DNA of 64,000 bases from Colwellia piezophila ATCC BAA-637 (GTDB taxonomy: Bacteria > Pseudomonadota > Gammaproteobacteria > Enterobacterales > Alteromonadaceae): assembly GCF_000378625.1 (NCBI RefSeq), contig NZ_KB905160.1, forward strand, positions 225,552 to 289,551. The letters are read 5' to 3'. Shown here piece by piece: positions 8,441-17,279 of this stretch (position 1 is its first letter; the number at the start of each line of letters is the position of its first letter). A program made the translations under genes and the position numbers. The notes beneath the pieces were generated by a model. It was not told where the DNA came from. It saw only the letters and a program-made list of their open reading frames with translations, and ran no database searches.

Positions 8441-8995
8441 ATGAAGAAAACATTGTTAGCAATATCGACATTAGCATTATTAACTACTGGTTGTTCAAGC
8501 AGATTGGCAGATTTAACTATTGTATCGACAAAGAATGTTAGTGAACAACAGTTAATCGATAGCAAAACACAAGTTAAACGTAGCATTGGTGAGGATATAA
8601 TGCACATTATAGTATTTATACCTACTGGTGTAGCAAATATGGAAGAGGCAATGGATAATGCAATTGAAAGCGTACCCTGTGGTATAGCATTGAAAGATGC
8701 CACCATTACCCACAAATCTTTTTATATTCCTTATATATACGGACAATCTGGATATGAAGTAGAAGGAAATGTAGTTCAAGATAACAAATGTTTAGTTGAA
8801 AATAATATATCCACTACGGTCGATGAGAAAGCGGTTGTCGATATGGACACTGCAATCACCCCTTGGGAATATAAAGGTGTTAACCGTAATAGTTTCGGTA
8901 TTATGTGCCAGTATAAGAATACTGAAACAGGTAAGACTAAATCAGTTAAGCGTAAGCGTAATTCAGCATGTCCTAAAGTGTATCTTCCTGAGTAA
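8441..8995 (+). CDS. Predicted lipoprotein of unknown function
   Basis: A 184-residue protein starting with a type II signal peptide: MKKTLLAISTLALLTTGC, with cysteine 18 as the lipidation site. The mature protein has the stretch LADLTIVSTKNV, a glycine-poor central part with IPTGVANMEEAMDNAIESVPCGIALKDATI, and three further cysteines (CGIAL, NKCLV, IMCQY) plus one near the end, so disulfides are possible after export. The pattern SxKNV followed by a hydrophobic turn and an amphipathic helix recalls small TRL-like lipoproteins, but I do not recognise it with certainty. It stands alone between two terminators. Confidence 0.75.
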   Translation: MKKTLLAISTLALLTTGCSSRLADLTIVSTKNVSEQQLIDSKTQVKRSIGEDIMHIIVFIPTGVANMEEAMDNAIESVPCGIALKDATITHKSFYIPYIYGQSGYEVEGNVVQDNKCLVENNISTTVDEKAVVDMDTAITPWEYKGVNRNSFGIMCQYKNTETGKTKSVKRKRNSACPKVYLPE

Positions 8996-9013
8996 TTAGG
9001 CATCCTTACTGCT

Positions 9014-9039
9014 AAAGCCTCTATTTGAGGCTTTTTTTA
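9014..9039 (+). terminator. Rho-independent terminator after the lipoprotein gene
   Basis: The arms aaagcctc and gaggcttt surround a five-base loop and run into a series of T residues. Confidence 0.9.
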
Positions 9040-9140
9040 TACTCTAGATAAAATATTAGTTAATCTGCTTTTATTTCTGAAATTTAATTGTGCTCAAACC
9101 TTTCTTATTACTAGTTGTAAAATTTAATAAGGTATTAGTT

Positions 9141-10151
9141 GTGCTGATAAAAACACCCAAGCTTTCCGATCTAAAAGAATCTGATGTAACACCTGAAAGT
9201 GTTTACATGAATAGACGTGATCTATTAAAAGGTATGGGCTTTTTAGGTGCTGGTGCTTTATTAGCTGGCGCAAGCAATAAAGCAAATGCTTTAGATTGGT
9301 TTAGCAAAGACGAACCGACCAAGTTTAAAACAACACCGTTAAATTATACTCCTGATGCAAATACAGATAACTTAATTCTTACCCCCGAAAGTAAAGTAAC
9401 CACTCACAATAACTTTTATGAGTTTGGCGCACAAAAACACCAACCAGCCGAATTATCACAGAACTTTAAGGTAAACCCTTGGCAGCTAACTATTTCAGGT
9501 GAGTGCGATAACCCCATTACCTTAGATTATGATGACTTAACCACCATGTTTGCCCTAGAAGAGCGAATTTATCGATTGCGCTGCGTTGAGGCTTGGTCAA
9601 TGGTGGTACCGTGGATTGGTTTTTCTTTAGCGGATTTATTAAAAAGAGTCGCGCCTAATTCTTCTGCTAAGTACGTGTTTTTTGAAACATTGCATGATCC
9701 ACAGCAAATGCCGGGTCAAGAGAATAGACGCCTAGGTGGTGGCATTGCTTACCCTTATGTTGAGGGTTTACGCATTGATGAAGCAATGAATCCTCTGGCG
9801 TTAATGAGCGTTGGTTTATATGGTAAAACCTTACCGCCACAAAATGGTGCGCCGATACGTTTAGTGGTGCCATGGAAATATGGTTTTAAAAGCATTAAGT
9901 CAATAGTATCAATTAAGCTAGTACGCGAACAACCCCAAACTACATGGCATAAGTTAGCGCCGAGTGAATACGGCTTTTACGCCAATGTAAATCCCAAACA
10001 TGATCACCCCAGATGGAGCCAAGCCAGTGAAAGACGGATAACGTCTGGTGGTTTATTTGCTCGAAATCGTATTGAGACCTTAGCTTTTAATGGTTATGGC
10101 GAGCAGGTAGCTCATTTGTATAAAGCTATGGATTTAAGGAAATATTATTAG
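9141..10151 (+). CDS. msrP: Protein-methionine-sulfoxide reductase catalytic subunit MsrP
   Basis: Periplasmic molybdenum-cofactor enzyme (formerly YedY) that reduces methionine sulfoxide in oxidised envelope proteins, fed with electrons by MsrQ. A GTG start at 9141 is preferred over an upstream ATG at 9090: it has an aagg ribosome site and gives 336 residues, close to the 334 of E. coli, with the family motif [23 protein letters not shown] near the start. The twin-arginine motif MNRRDLLKG and the following hydrophobic stretch up to ANA mark a Tat signal. Cysteine 148 in [14 protein letters not shown] is the molybdenum ligand. The C-terminus [11 protein letters not shown] is also conserved. 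msrQ follows after 6 bp. Confidence 0.96.
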   Translation: MLIKTPKLSDLKESDVTPESVYMNRRDLLKGMGFLGAGALLAGASNKANALDWFSKDEPTKFKTTPLNYTPDANTDNLILTPESKVTTHNNFYEFGAQKHQPAELSQNFKVNPWQLTISGECDNPITLDYDDLTTMFALEERIYRLRCVEAWSMVVPWIGFSLADLLKRVAPNSSAKYVFFETLHDPQQMPGQENRRLGGGIAYPYVEGLRIDEAMNPLALMSVGLYGKTLPPQNGAPIRLVVPWKYGFKSIKSIVSIKLVREQPQTTWHKLAPSEYGFYANVNPKHDHPRWSQASERRITSGGLFARNRIETLAFNGYGEQVAHLYKAMDLRKYY

Positions 10152-10157
10152 GTCTTC

Positions 10158-10787
10158 ATGCTTATGAATAAAAAATTAACCAGCTCAAATAAAGTATTTA
10201 TATTAAAAATCGTTATTCATCTAGCGGCGCTATTGCCCTTGATTAACTTATATTATTTAGCTTTTAATGATCTACTTGGTGCTGATCCGGTAGAAAGGGT
10301 GATTCACTTTACCGGTATTGGTGCTTTTAATCTGCTGTTAATAACGTTAACGGTTAGCCCCATTGCCAAGAAATTTAAGCAAGGTTATTTGTTGCAAGTA
10401 AGACGCTTGTTAGGTTTGTATGCTTTTAGTTATGCCTTCATGCATGTACTTAATTTCTTAGCTTTTGACTTACAGTTTGCTTGGTCGTTATTTCTTAGCG
10501 AAATTGTTAAACGCCCTTATATCACTATTGGCATGGTTGCCTTTGTTTTAGTGACCGCTCTAGCGGTAACTTCACACAATAGTCTCAGGCGAAAACTGGG
10601 TAAATCTTGGCAAAAACTTCATAACCTTAATTATCTGATTGTGCTTTTAGTCGCGATACACTTCTATTGGTCGGTTAAGTCTGAACTTATCTCACCCTTG
10701 TTTTACCTGTTAATGACACTGACGTTATTAGCGTTTCGTTTTAAAAAAATAAAAGCACTATTTTTATCACTATTTAACCAGCAGTAG
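10158..10787 (+). CDS. msrQ: MsrQ, heme b membrane subunit for MsrP
   Basis: Inner-membrane cytochrome b (formerly YedZ) passing electrons from the quinone pool to periplasmic MsrP. It has about six hydrophobic segments in 209 residues and belongs to the ferric reductase-like transmembrane family. Candidate heme ligands are the histidines in YAFMHVLNFL, KLHNLNYLIV and LLVAIHFYW. Conserved family pieces are FTGIGAFNLLLITLTVSPIAKK and RRLLGLYAFSYAFMHVL. The ATG at 10158 and one at 10164 are both possible starts; the first is 6 bp after the msrP stop, so translation is probably coupled. Confidence 0.95.
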   Translation: MLMNKKLTSSNKVFILKIVIHLAALLPLINLYYLAFNDLLGADPVERVIHFTGIGAFNLLLITLTVSPIAKKFKQGYLLQVRRLLGLYAFSYAFMHVLNFLAFDLQFAWSLFLSEIVKRPYITIGMVAFVLVTALAVTSHNSLRRKLGKSWQKLHNLNYLIVLLVAIHFYWSVKSELISPLFYLLMTLTLLAFRFKKIKALFLSLFNQQ

Positions 10788-10809
10788 CTCTAAGCTACTG
10801 CTGGTTAAA
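10773..10809 (+). terminator. Perfect 16-bp hairpin over the msrQ stop codon
   Basis: The arm tttaaccagcagtagc (10773-10788) is matched perfectly at 10794-10809 with a five-base loop. It includes the last codons and stop of msrQ. A short T-run comes about 9 bases later (gctttttatcc), so it may work as a terminator or as a 3' stabiliser. Confidence 0.65.
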
Positions 10810-10939
10810 TTGCGCTTTTTATCCTTAATCTCGAATTATGTTATTAAACGTAATTTATGGACTGTTTATCGTCATAACCTTGTTGTTTTAACAAAATAAA
10901 TTTATGGTATGGGCAATATATTTCTCAACTGGAATTAAG

Positions 10940-12454
10940 ATGCATAAAACTTCATTATCGCGTACCTTGATTTTTAGTAACCTTGCCAATAAAGTTATTA
11001 ATAAAAAAAGTGCCCTTACCTTGTTCTCTACAAGTTTATTGACGTTAGGTTTAACGGCTTGTCTACCCAATGAAAAACAAGACGCAAAAGTCGTCATCAA
11101 TAAAAACCCTTACCCAAGTACGTATCAGGCACTACCTGCTCAAAATACTTTATTAACCAATGCCACTATTTTAACGGGTACGGGTGAACGCTTAGATGAT
11201 GCGGATATCTTGTTGGTAAATGGCAAGGTTATGCAAGTAGGTAATGATTTAGCCTCAGAAAATGCCAATGTCATTGATATGACTGGCAAGTGGATAACTC
11301 CAGGCATTATTGATGTTCACTCACATTTAGGTGTTTATCCTAATCCACAAGTAGAGTCTCACTCTGATGGTAACGAGATGACCTCGCCTAATACCTCAGA
11401 AGTTTGGTCAGAACATAGTGTTTGGCCACAAGATCCCGCTTTTCAAGCCGCGCGCGCTGGTGGTGTAACCAGTTTACAAATCTTACCGGGCTCAGCTAAC
11501 TTATTTGGTGGTCGTGGTGTTACGTTACGTAATGTGCCAAGTCATACTATGCAGGGCATGAAATTTGCTGATGCACCTTACGGTTTGAAAATGGCTTGTG
11601 GCGAAAATCCAAAACGTGTTTATGGTAGTCGAAAAGTATCACCTTCAACACGCATGGGTAATGTTGCGGGTTATAGAACCGCTTGGCTTGCCGCAACGGA
11701 GTACAAGCGTGAATGGGATAAATATGACAGCGATTACAGTGCTGGTAAAAACCCACAAGCACCAACACGAGATTTAGAACTTGATACGCTAATGGGCGTT
11801 TTAGAGGGTGAAATTTTAATTCATAACCATTGTTACAAAGCCGAAGAAATGGCGGTAATGATCGATCTTTCTAATGAATTTAACTACCATTCAGGTACTT
11901 TTCATCATGCTATTGAAGCCTATAAAATTGCCGATTTATTAGCTGCTAATGGTAATTGTGCCGCTATGTGGCCAGATTGGTGGGGCTTTAAAATGGAAGC
12001 TTTTGACATGGTTGAAGAAAATGCAGCCATTGTAGATGCAGTTAAAAATTCTTGTGCTGTGGTTCACTCTGACTCTAGCACGACTATTCAACGTTTAAAC
12101 CAAGAAGCGGCGAAAGTGATGTATCGCGCCAATGAAAATGGTTTTGCCTTAAAAGAAGAAGATGCGATTAAATGGATTACGGCCAATGCTGCTAAATCAT
12201 TAGGTATCAGTGAACACGTTGGTAGTTTAGTTGCCGGTAAAAATGCTGATGTTGTGGTTTGGAATACAAACCCGTTTAGTGTTTATGCCCAAGCAGAGCA
12301 AGTGTTTATCGATGGCGCTAAAGTCTATGACCGATTTGATGATAAGTACCAAGCACAAAGTGATTTTTTACTTGGTCAAAACTTAGATAATCTATTAGAC
12401 AAGCAAGTAGAAAACCAAGTCACTAAAGCATCTACCACACCATCTACCAAATAA
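10940..12454 (+). CDS. Exported amidohydrolase, metal-binding (first of a pair)
   Basis: Member of the amidohydrolase superfamily, imidazolonepropionase-like branch, predicted to be exported. The start at 10940 is chosen as the first ATG giving a plausible signal; the hydrophobic stretch ends in LGLTAC, a lipobox near residue 41, so it is probably a lipoprotein, though the n-region is unusually long. The N-terminal composite sheet reads LLTNATILTGTGERLDDADILLVNGKV; the metal site HxH is DVHSHLGVYP; later ligands are visible in ILIHNHCYK, GTFHHAIEAY and the strand-8 aspartate VVHSDSS. The C-terminus NADVVVWNTNPFSVYAQAEQVFIDG is typical of the family. Substrate is unknown, perhaps a cyclic dipeptide or amide. 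It is co-transcribed with the next gene (11-bp gap). Confidence 0.88.
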   Translation: MHKTSLSRTLIFSNLANKVINKKSALTLFSTSLLTLGLTACLPNEKQDAKVVINKNPYPSTYQALPAQNTLLTNATILTGTGERLDDADILLVNGKVMQVGNDLASENANVIDMTGKWITPGIIDVHSHLGVYPNPQVESHSDGNEMTSPNTSEVWSEHSVWPQDPAFQAARAGGVTSLQILPGSANLFGGRGVTLRNVPSHTMQGMKFADAPYGLKMACGENPKRVYGSRKVSPSTRMGNVAGYRTAWLAATEYKREWDKYDSDYSAGKNPQAPTRDLELDTLMGVLEGEILIHNHCYKAEEMAVMIDLSNEFNYHSGTFHHAIEAYKIADLLAANGNCAAMWPDWWGFKMEAFDMVEENAAIVDAVKNSCAVVHSDSSTTIQRLNQEAAKVMYRANENGFALKEEDAIKWITANAAKSLGISEHVGSLVAGKNADVVVWNTNPFSVYAQAEQVFIDGAKVYDRFDDKYQAQSDFLLGQNLDNLLDKQVENQVTKASTTPSTK

Positions 12455-12465
12455 AGGGAACCACA

Positions 12466-13764
12466 ATGAAACATACTCATTTACTTACTTCATTGCGCTG
12501 TGCTTTATTTGGCGCATTTGCTGTGACTACCAGCCAAGTACAAGCTGAATCTATTGCCATCACCAATGCCACGGTTTATACCGTCGCAGAACAAGGCATT
12601 TTATCGCAAGCAACCGTCGTTATTGACGATGGTAAAATCATCGCGGTTTATAGTAAAGATGAAGTGCCTAAGTCACTTAGCGCAGATACTTTGATTGATG
12701 CTAAGGGGCGTATTTTAACGCCGGGTTTTATTGCTTCTCAAAATTTACTTGGCCTGGTTGAAGTAGGCGCTGTATCTGCTACGCGTGATGGCTCAGATAA
12801 AAAAGCTGATTTAACTTTTGATGCGAGTTTAGCCTTTAATCCTAAGTCGAGCTTAATTGCTTATGCTCGTAAAGGCGGTATTACCAGTAACTTAGTTATG
12901 CCACATGGCGGCGATAAAGTCTTCACTGGTCAAAGTTTTATCGTTAATCTATCGGGTGAATTTGACAGTGTTATTAGCCAAACCAATGCAGTGATTGTGT
13001 CATTGGGTAGTAGTCGTAAAGGCTCTCGAGCGTTAAAACTACAGACATTAGCTAATGAGCTTGAAGATGCTCAAAAATCTTTAGCTAAAGCAGAAAAAGC
13101 GGAAGCTAAGAATAAAAAAGCTAAAGCTAAAGATAAGAAAGAAGCGAAAGAGCCTTCTCGCTCGCAAAAAGTTTTGTACGCTTTATTAGCCGGTGAAAAA
13201 CCACTATTGGCTTATGCAGATAGAGCCACTGATATTTTAGCTTTGTTGAAATTAAAGCAACAATATAAGCTGGATTTGGTGTTAGTAGGCGCGAGTGATG
13301 CGGTTTTAGTTAGCGATGAAATTGCTAAAGCCAATGTGACTGTGATGATGAGTGCTATTGATAACTTACCGAGCAGTTTTGATTCATTACATAACTCATT
13401 AGCTAATGTCGCTAAACTGACCAAAGCGGGCGTGAAGGTAATCATCAGTAATAGTGGAGAGAGTCATAACATTAACCAATTACGTTTTGATGCCGGTGTT
13501 GCTATTGCCAATGGCTTAGCTGAAACTACCGCTTTAGCGGCTATTACTGCCAATGTTGCCGATACCTTTAACCTAAATTCTGGTCGTATCGTGGTTGGTA
13601 AAAATGCTGATTTAGTTTTATGGAGTAATGACCCGTTTGAAATTAGCACTAAAGTAGATGCCATGTGGATTAATGGTCAAGCTATGTCGTTAAAATCCCG
13701 TCAAGATGTTTTACGTGAGCGTTATACTACTGATTCAAATATGCCACGCGCTTATACTAAGTAG
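12466..13764 (+). CDS. Amidohydrolase-like exported protein lacking metal ligands
   Basis: A 432-residue protein with a cleavable signal peptide (up to about AEA, residue 28). It keeps the amidohydrolase start (IAITNATVYTVAEQGILSQATVVIDDGKIIAV) and end (GKNADLVLWSNDPFEISTKVDAMWINGQ), and about mid-protein the barrel pattern ARKGGITSNLVMPHGGDKVFTGQ. The HxH metal motif is replaced by IASQNLLGLVE, and the strand-8 His-Asp segment by ISNSGESH, so the metal site is absent. A lysine/alanine/glutamate-rich linker lies at about residues 203-230. Downstream of a metal-bearing paralogue by 11 bp, it is likely a partner or structural subunit; that pairing is inference. Confidence 0.85.
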   Translation: MKHTHLLTSLRCALFGAFAVTTSQVQAESIAITNATVYTVAEQGILSQATVVIDDGKIIAVYSKDEVPKSLSADTLIDAKGRILTPGFIASQNLLGLVEVGAVSATRDGSDKKADLTFDASLAFNPKSSLIAYARKGGITSNLVMPHGGDKVFTGQSFIVNLSGEFDSVISQTNAVIVSLGSSRKGSRALKLQTLANELEDAQKSLAKAEKAEAKNKKAKAKDKKEAKEPSRSQKVLYALLAGEKPLLAYADRATDILALLKLKQQYKLDLVLVGASDAVLVSDEIAKANVTVMMSAIDNLPSSFDSLHNSLANVAKLTKAGVKVIISNSGESHNINQLRFDAGVAIANGLAETTALAAITANVADTFNLNSGRIVVGKNADLVLWSNDPFEISTKVDAMWINGQAMSLKSRQDVLRERYTTDSNMPRAYTK

Positions 13765-13812
13765 CTGATAAGAAAATATCTTAAGCATTCATTGAGTGCT
13801 CTGGGTTAATTG

Positions 13813-13862
13813 AAGAAAACCCGTATATTTAAGTGAGCTTAACTATGCGGGTTTTCTTTTTT
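13813..13862 (+). terminator. Terminator after the amidohydrolase pair
   Basis: The arms aagaaaacccg and cgggttttctt are separated by about 24 bases and followed by a T-run. Confidence 0.7.
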
Positions 13863-13917
13863 AAGTCGAGGATTAATTTGTATAAGATAATAGTGATAAT
13901 AAACTTGTATTTTAATT

Positions 13918-13936
13918 ACTGATCATTATCATTGTG
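13918..13936 (+). promoter_or_regulatory. Fur-box-like site upstream of the patatin autotransporter
   Basis: On the minus strand the 19 bases match the classic Fur consensus (gataatgataatcattatc) at 13 positions by eye. It lies about 40 bp before the start of the patatin-like gene. A related gataa-rich stretch is at 13885-13900. The site is in a promoter-proximal place but remains a guess. Confidence 0.3.
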
Positions 13937-13976
13937 CTACTTCTAAACTTAACTGATTCTTTTTAAGTAACTATTT

Positions 13977-16184
13977 ATGCGCTTTGCTCTTTTATTATTG
14001 CTCTTTGTTAAGCTGTGTAGCTTGGCTGTCCCTGTTCATGCCCGAGACAAAATTGGCCTAGTATTAAGTGGCGGCGGTGCTAAAGGCTCGGCCCATATTG
14101 GTGTGCTAAAAATACTAGAACAAAACAATATCCCCATCGATTATGTTGTTGGTACCAGTATTGGTGCTTATGTGGGGGGCATGTACGCGTTAGGTTATGA
14201 CGTTGAGGAAATTGAAAAAATTATGCTGACGCTGCCTTGGGATAATGGCTTTTCAGACTTTATTCCCAGAGAATCTTTATCTTATGTCAACAAACAACAT
14301 AGAGATAGATACAACTTATCCATCAGGTTGGGCTACAGTGATGGTGGATTTAAGGTACCGCACGGTTTGTTACTCGGTCAAAGCGCTTATCAAATACTAC
14401 AACGCTCAACTGATACCGTGAGCTCTTTTGTTAGTTTTGATGACTTAGCTATTCCCTATAGAGCTGTCGCTTCAGATATTGCCACAGCACAAATGGTTGT
14501 ACTCGACTCAGGTAGTATTAACCAAGCAATGAAAGCGTCCGCGTCAGTACCTGGTATTGTCGCGGCGGTTGAAATTGATGGCCGAATGTTAGTCGATGGT
14601 GGCATTACCAATAATATGCCGATTGATGTCGTTAAAAAAATGGGCGCGGATATTGTTATTGCTGTCGATATTGGCTCACCCTTAGCAAGGAAAAGTGAGC
14701 TCACCAGTACAGTGTCAGTGCTAAATCAGCTGTCTACCATTCTTACCAACAACACCAGTTTGACGCAAAAGGCATTACTGAGTGATAAAGACATATTATT
14801 ACGGCCTGCCATTGATGAGTTAAGTACTACTGATTGGGCGGTTATGCCTGAAGCTTTGAAGTTGGGCGAACAAGAAGCTAGTGCACAATTACCAGCATTA
14901 ATGAAGTTAGCAATCAGTGATGTTGAATACCAAGCCTATAAGCAAAAAAAACGTGTTAAGGCTAACCAATGGTTTGCCGAGTTACCTAATAAAATCATTC
15001 AAATACAATTTAAAAACAACTCGAAAGTGGAGAATGATATTATTTCGCTGCACTTTGCTGTTGAGTTGGGTAAAGGGCTGAGTAAGGATGAATTAGATTT
15101 AGCCATTGATAGGGTTTATGCCCTTGATAAATTTGAACAAGTCACTGTTGAGTTTAACGACACAGAGCAGGGACGTATTTTAACCTTACACACAAAAGCA
15201 AAGTCTTGGGGCCCAAACTATTTCGACTTTGGTTTTAATTTAAAAACTGACTTTGCCAACAGGGCTATCGTCTCACTTAATATGTCTTATATGATGACAG
15301 ATGTTACCGATAATGGTGGTCGTTGGTTGAATGAAGCAAAAGCTGGTTGGGAAACTTTACTTGCTACTGAATTCTATCAACCGTTAACTAAGTCGCATGA
15401 CTTCTATAGTCGTGCCAGAGTTTCCTATGTTCAAGATAAGTGGGAAAAAACTAAAACCCGCCCAGAGCTGAGTAATGATTATTACCTGGGGATTTTAGCT
15501 CTAGGTTATAACTATTCATTTAATGGCATTCTAGAGGTGGGTGGTTTAGCCCAAACAGGAAATCTCTCTTTTGTTGCGCTTGCGGGAGGTGATTCTGACT
15601 ACAACTCCTATGGCGGCTTCGTAAAATTTGGCTATGACACGCTAAATAGTATCAACTTCCCGACCCAAGGCAATAAACTCTCAATGAAAGTGCAGTGGCT
15701 CAATGATGAATATTCATCACAGCTAAGCGTTGCAGATACCGATAAATCGGTAGTGTTGAACCTTGATTGGCGTGGTGCTTTTGGTTTTAGGAGTCATACG
15801 TTTGTTGGTATAGCTTCTTTAGCCACCGTTGAAAATGAAGAGGCGTTTAGCGTGCATGTTACCGAGTTAGGCGGCTTTTTAAACCTATCAGGCTATCAAG
15901 AAGATGCACTCATCGGTGTTCATAAAGTATTTGTTGCCGTTGTTTATCAATATGATTTAGGTCGTGAAATGCCAGCAGAAGGCGGTTTACCTGTTTATTT
16001 AGGTGTCAGTGCTGAAGCCGGTAATATTTGGCAAGTTAACGAAACGGTGAAATACAGTGATTTAATTCACTCAGGTAGTATTTATTTAGGTACCGATACC
16101 AGTTTTGGTCCGGCGGTCTTTGGTATTGGTTTTGCATCAGGCGGTAAGTCTTCAGTGTTTTTATCAATAGGTAAAAACTTTTAA
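13977..16184 (+). CDS. Patatin-like phospholipase, type Vd autotransporter (PlpD-like)
   Basis: Secreted or surface-attached lipid acyl hydrolase fused to its own outer-membrane barrel. Residues 1-22 are a signal peptide ending in VHA. The patatin domain (about 25-310) shows the oxyanion motif GGGAKG, the nucleophile serine 61 in GTSIG and the catalytic aspartate 207 in VDGG. A POTRA-like domain follows (about 330-405, starting KIIQIQFKNNSKV), then a BamA/TamA-type 16-stranded barrel to the C-terminal phenylalanine (SVFLSIGKNF). The 735-residue length matches Pseudomonas PlpD (about 728). It is a single gene. Family architecture is firm; substrate and role (membrane remodelling, predation or virulence) cannot be told here. 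Confidence 0.93.
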   Translation: MRFALLLLLFVKLCSLAVPVHARDKIGLVLSGGGAKGSAHIGVLKILEQNNIPIDYVVGTSIGAYVGGMYALGYDVEEIEKIMLTLPWDNGFSDFIPRESLSYVNKQHRDRYNLSIRLGYSDGGFKVPHGLLLGQSAYQILQRSTDTVSSFVSFDDLAIPYRAVASDIATAQMVVLDSGSINQAMKASASVPGIVAAVEIDGRMLVDGGITNNMPIDVVKKMGADIVIAVDIGSPLARKSELTSTVSVLNQLSTILTNNTSLTQKALLSDKDILLRPAIDELSTTDWAVMPEALKLGEQEASAQLPALMKLAISDVEYQAYKQKKRVKANQWFAELPNKIIQIQFKNNSKVENDIISLHFAVELGKGLSKDELDLAIDRVYALDKFEQVTVEFNDTEQGRILTLHTKAKSWGPNYFDFGFNLKTDFANRAIVSLNMSYMMTDVTDNGGRWLNEAKAGWETLLATEFYQPLTKSHDFYSRARVSYVQDKWEKTKTRPELSNDYYLGILALGYNYSFNGILEVGGLAQTGNLSFVALAGGDSDYNSYGGFVKFGYDTLNSINFPTQGNKLSMKVQWLNDEYSSQLSVADTDKSVVLNLDWRGAFGFRSHTFVGIASLATVENEEAFSVHVTELGGFLNLSGYQEDALIGVHKVFVAVVYQYDLGREMPAEGGLPVYLGVSAEAGNIWQVNETVKYSDLIHSGSIYLGTDTSFGPAVFGIGFASGGKSSVFLSIGKNF

Positions 16185-16195
16185 AAGCTAACATC

Positions 16196-16252
16196 AAAGG
16201 CTGTGGTTTTAGGCCGCTGTAATATTTTATGCTTTCAAACATAACAGCCTTT
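16196..16252 (+). terminator. Possible long-loop terminator after the patatin gene
   Basis: aaaggctgt at 16196 pairs with acagccttt ending at 16252, followed by T residues, with a large loop of about 40 bases. Weak but well placed. Confidence 0.4.
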
Positions 16253-16327
16253 TTATAGAATTTACGGTCGTTAGCATCTGGCTAAACTTCCCCATATTAA
16301 ATCAACTGAACCTAAGTAGTTAATTTC

Positions 16328-17242
16328 ATGACCGAAAAATTATTAGATAACGATTTTGCTCAAGTTACCACCATGACATTAAGCCAAGGCACTCTTTCTC
16401 AAAGTAATAGTGAACCTCTTGAAGGTCTGAGTATTTCTCATGCTCATTGTAAAGCAAAGGTCAGCTTGTATGGTGGACAGGTATTGAGTTTTAAACCAAC
16501 AGGTCAGCAAGAAGTGTTATGGCTCAGCGAGCAAGCAAGTTATCAAAGCGGTAAAGCGATTCGTGGTGGTATACCACTGTGTTGGCCGTGGTTTGGTGAA
16601 AATGATAAACAAGCCGAAGATGACAAGTCAGTAAAACATGGCTTTGCTAGGCAACTTCCATGGCAATTAGCCGAGGTAAAGGCCGATGAAGATGGCGTTA
16701 CGCTTATTTTGATTTTAAAGGGTGAAAAACAGCACAGGCTTTGGCCGAACGCCTATGTTTTAAGACAAACGCTGTTTTTTGGTAAAAGCCTCAAACAAAC
16801 CTTAGCGATGAGCAACTTGTCTCAAGAGGATGCGCATTACTCAGCAGCTTTACATAGTTACTTTCGCGTCAGTAATCCAGGTCATGTCAATATCGATACG
16901 TTAACAGGGCTTAATTATGATGATAAATTATCGTCTAGCTCAAGTATTCAGCAACGGGCGGTAAGTTGTATTGGTGAAATAGATCGTGTTTATCATAGCG
17001 GCGCAGCAATGAGCATTGTTGATGCTCAATGGCAGCGTAAAATAGAGATTAGCAGTGATAATTGCCAACAGTGGGTATTATGGAATCCAGGCGCGGAGCT
17101 CGCTAATACTATGACGGACATTCACCCGGGTGGTGAACAAGAGTATGTTTGTTTAGAAGCGGCAAATACAAAGTGGCACGTTATTCCTGCTGGCGAAACT
17201 GTAATTATTTCTCAAGAAATAACAGTTAGCACGTTAGGGTAG
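16328..17242 (+). CDS. yeaD: D-hexose-6-phosphate mutarotase (YeaD-like)
   Basis: Cytoplasmic enzyme that interconverts alpha and beta anomers of hexose 6-phosphates. It belongs to the galactose mutarotase fold. Diagnostic stretches are KAIRGGIPLCWPWFGE, the histidine in VKHGFARQLPW, ALHSYFRVSN with the second conserved histidine, and the catalytic glutamate region EYVCLEAAN near the C-terminus. The length of 304 residues is close to the E. coli enzyme (294). The start at 16328 follows no strong ribosome site; later in-frame ATGs exist, so the exact N-terminus is uncertain. It is transcribed alone, convergent with mutH. Confidence 0.9.
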   Translation: MTEKLLDNDFAQVTTMTLSQGTLSQSNSEPLEGLSISHAHCKAKVSLYGGQVLSFKPTGQQEVLWLSEQASYQSGKAIRGGIPLCWPWFGENDKQAEDDKSVKHGFARQLPWQLAEVKADEDGVTLILILKGEKQHRLWPNAYVLRQTLFFGKSLKQTLAMSNLSQEDAHYSAALHSYFRVSNPGHVNIDTLTGLNYDDKLSSSSSIQQRAVSCIGEIDRVYHSGAAMSIVDAQWQRKIEISSDNCQQWVLWNPGAELANTMTDIHPGGEQEYVCLEAANTKWHVIPAGETVIISQEITVSTLG

Positions 17243-17279
17243 TTGATTAGTCTAGTGTTAGTCATTGCTTAGTTGGATT

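Noticed and set aside
8428-9003. Several frames overlapping the unknown lipoprotein
   Set aside because: The plus-strand lipoprotein has a clear signal peptide and lipobox, while the others have none.
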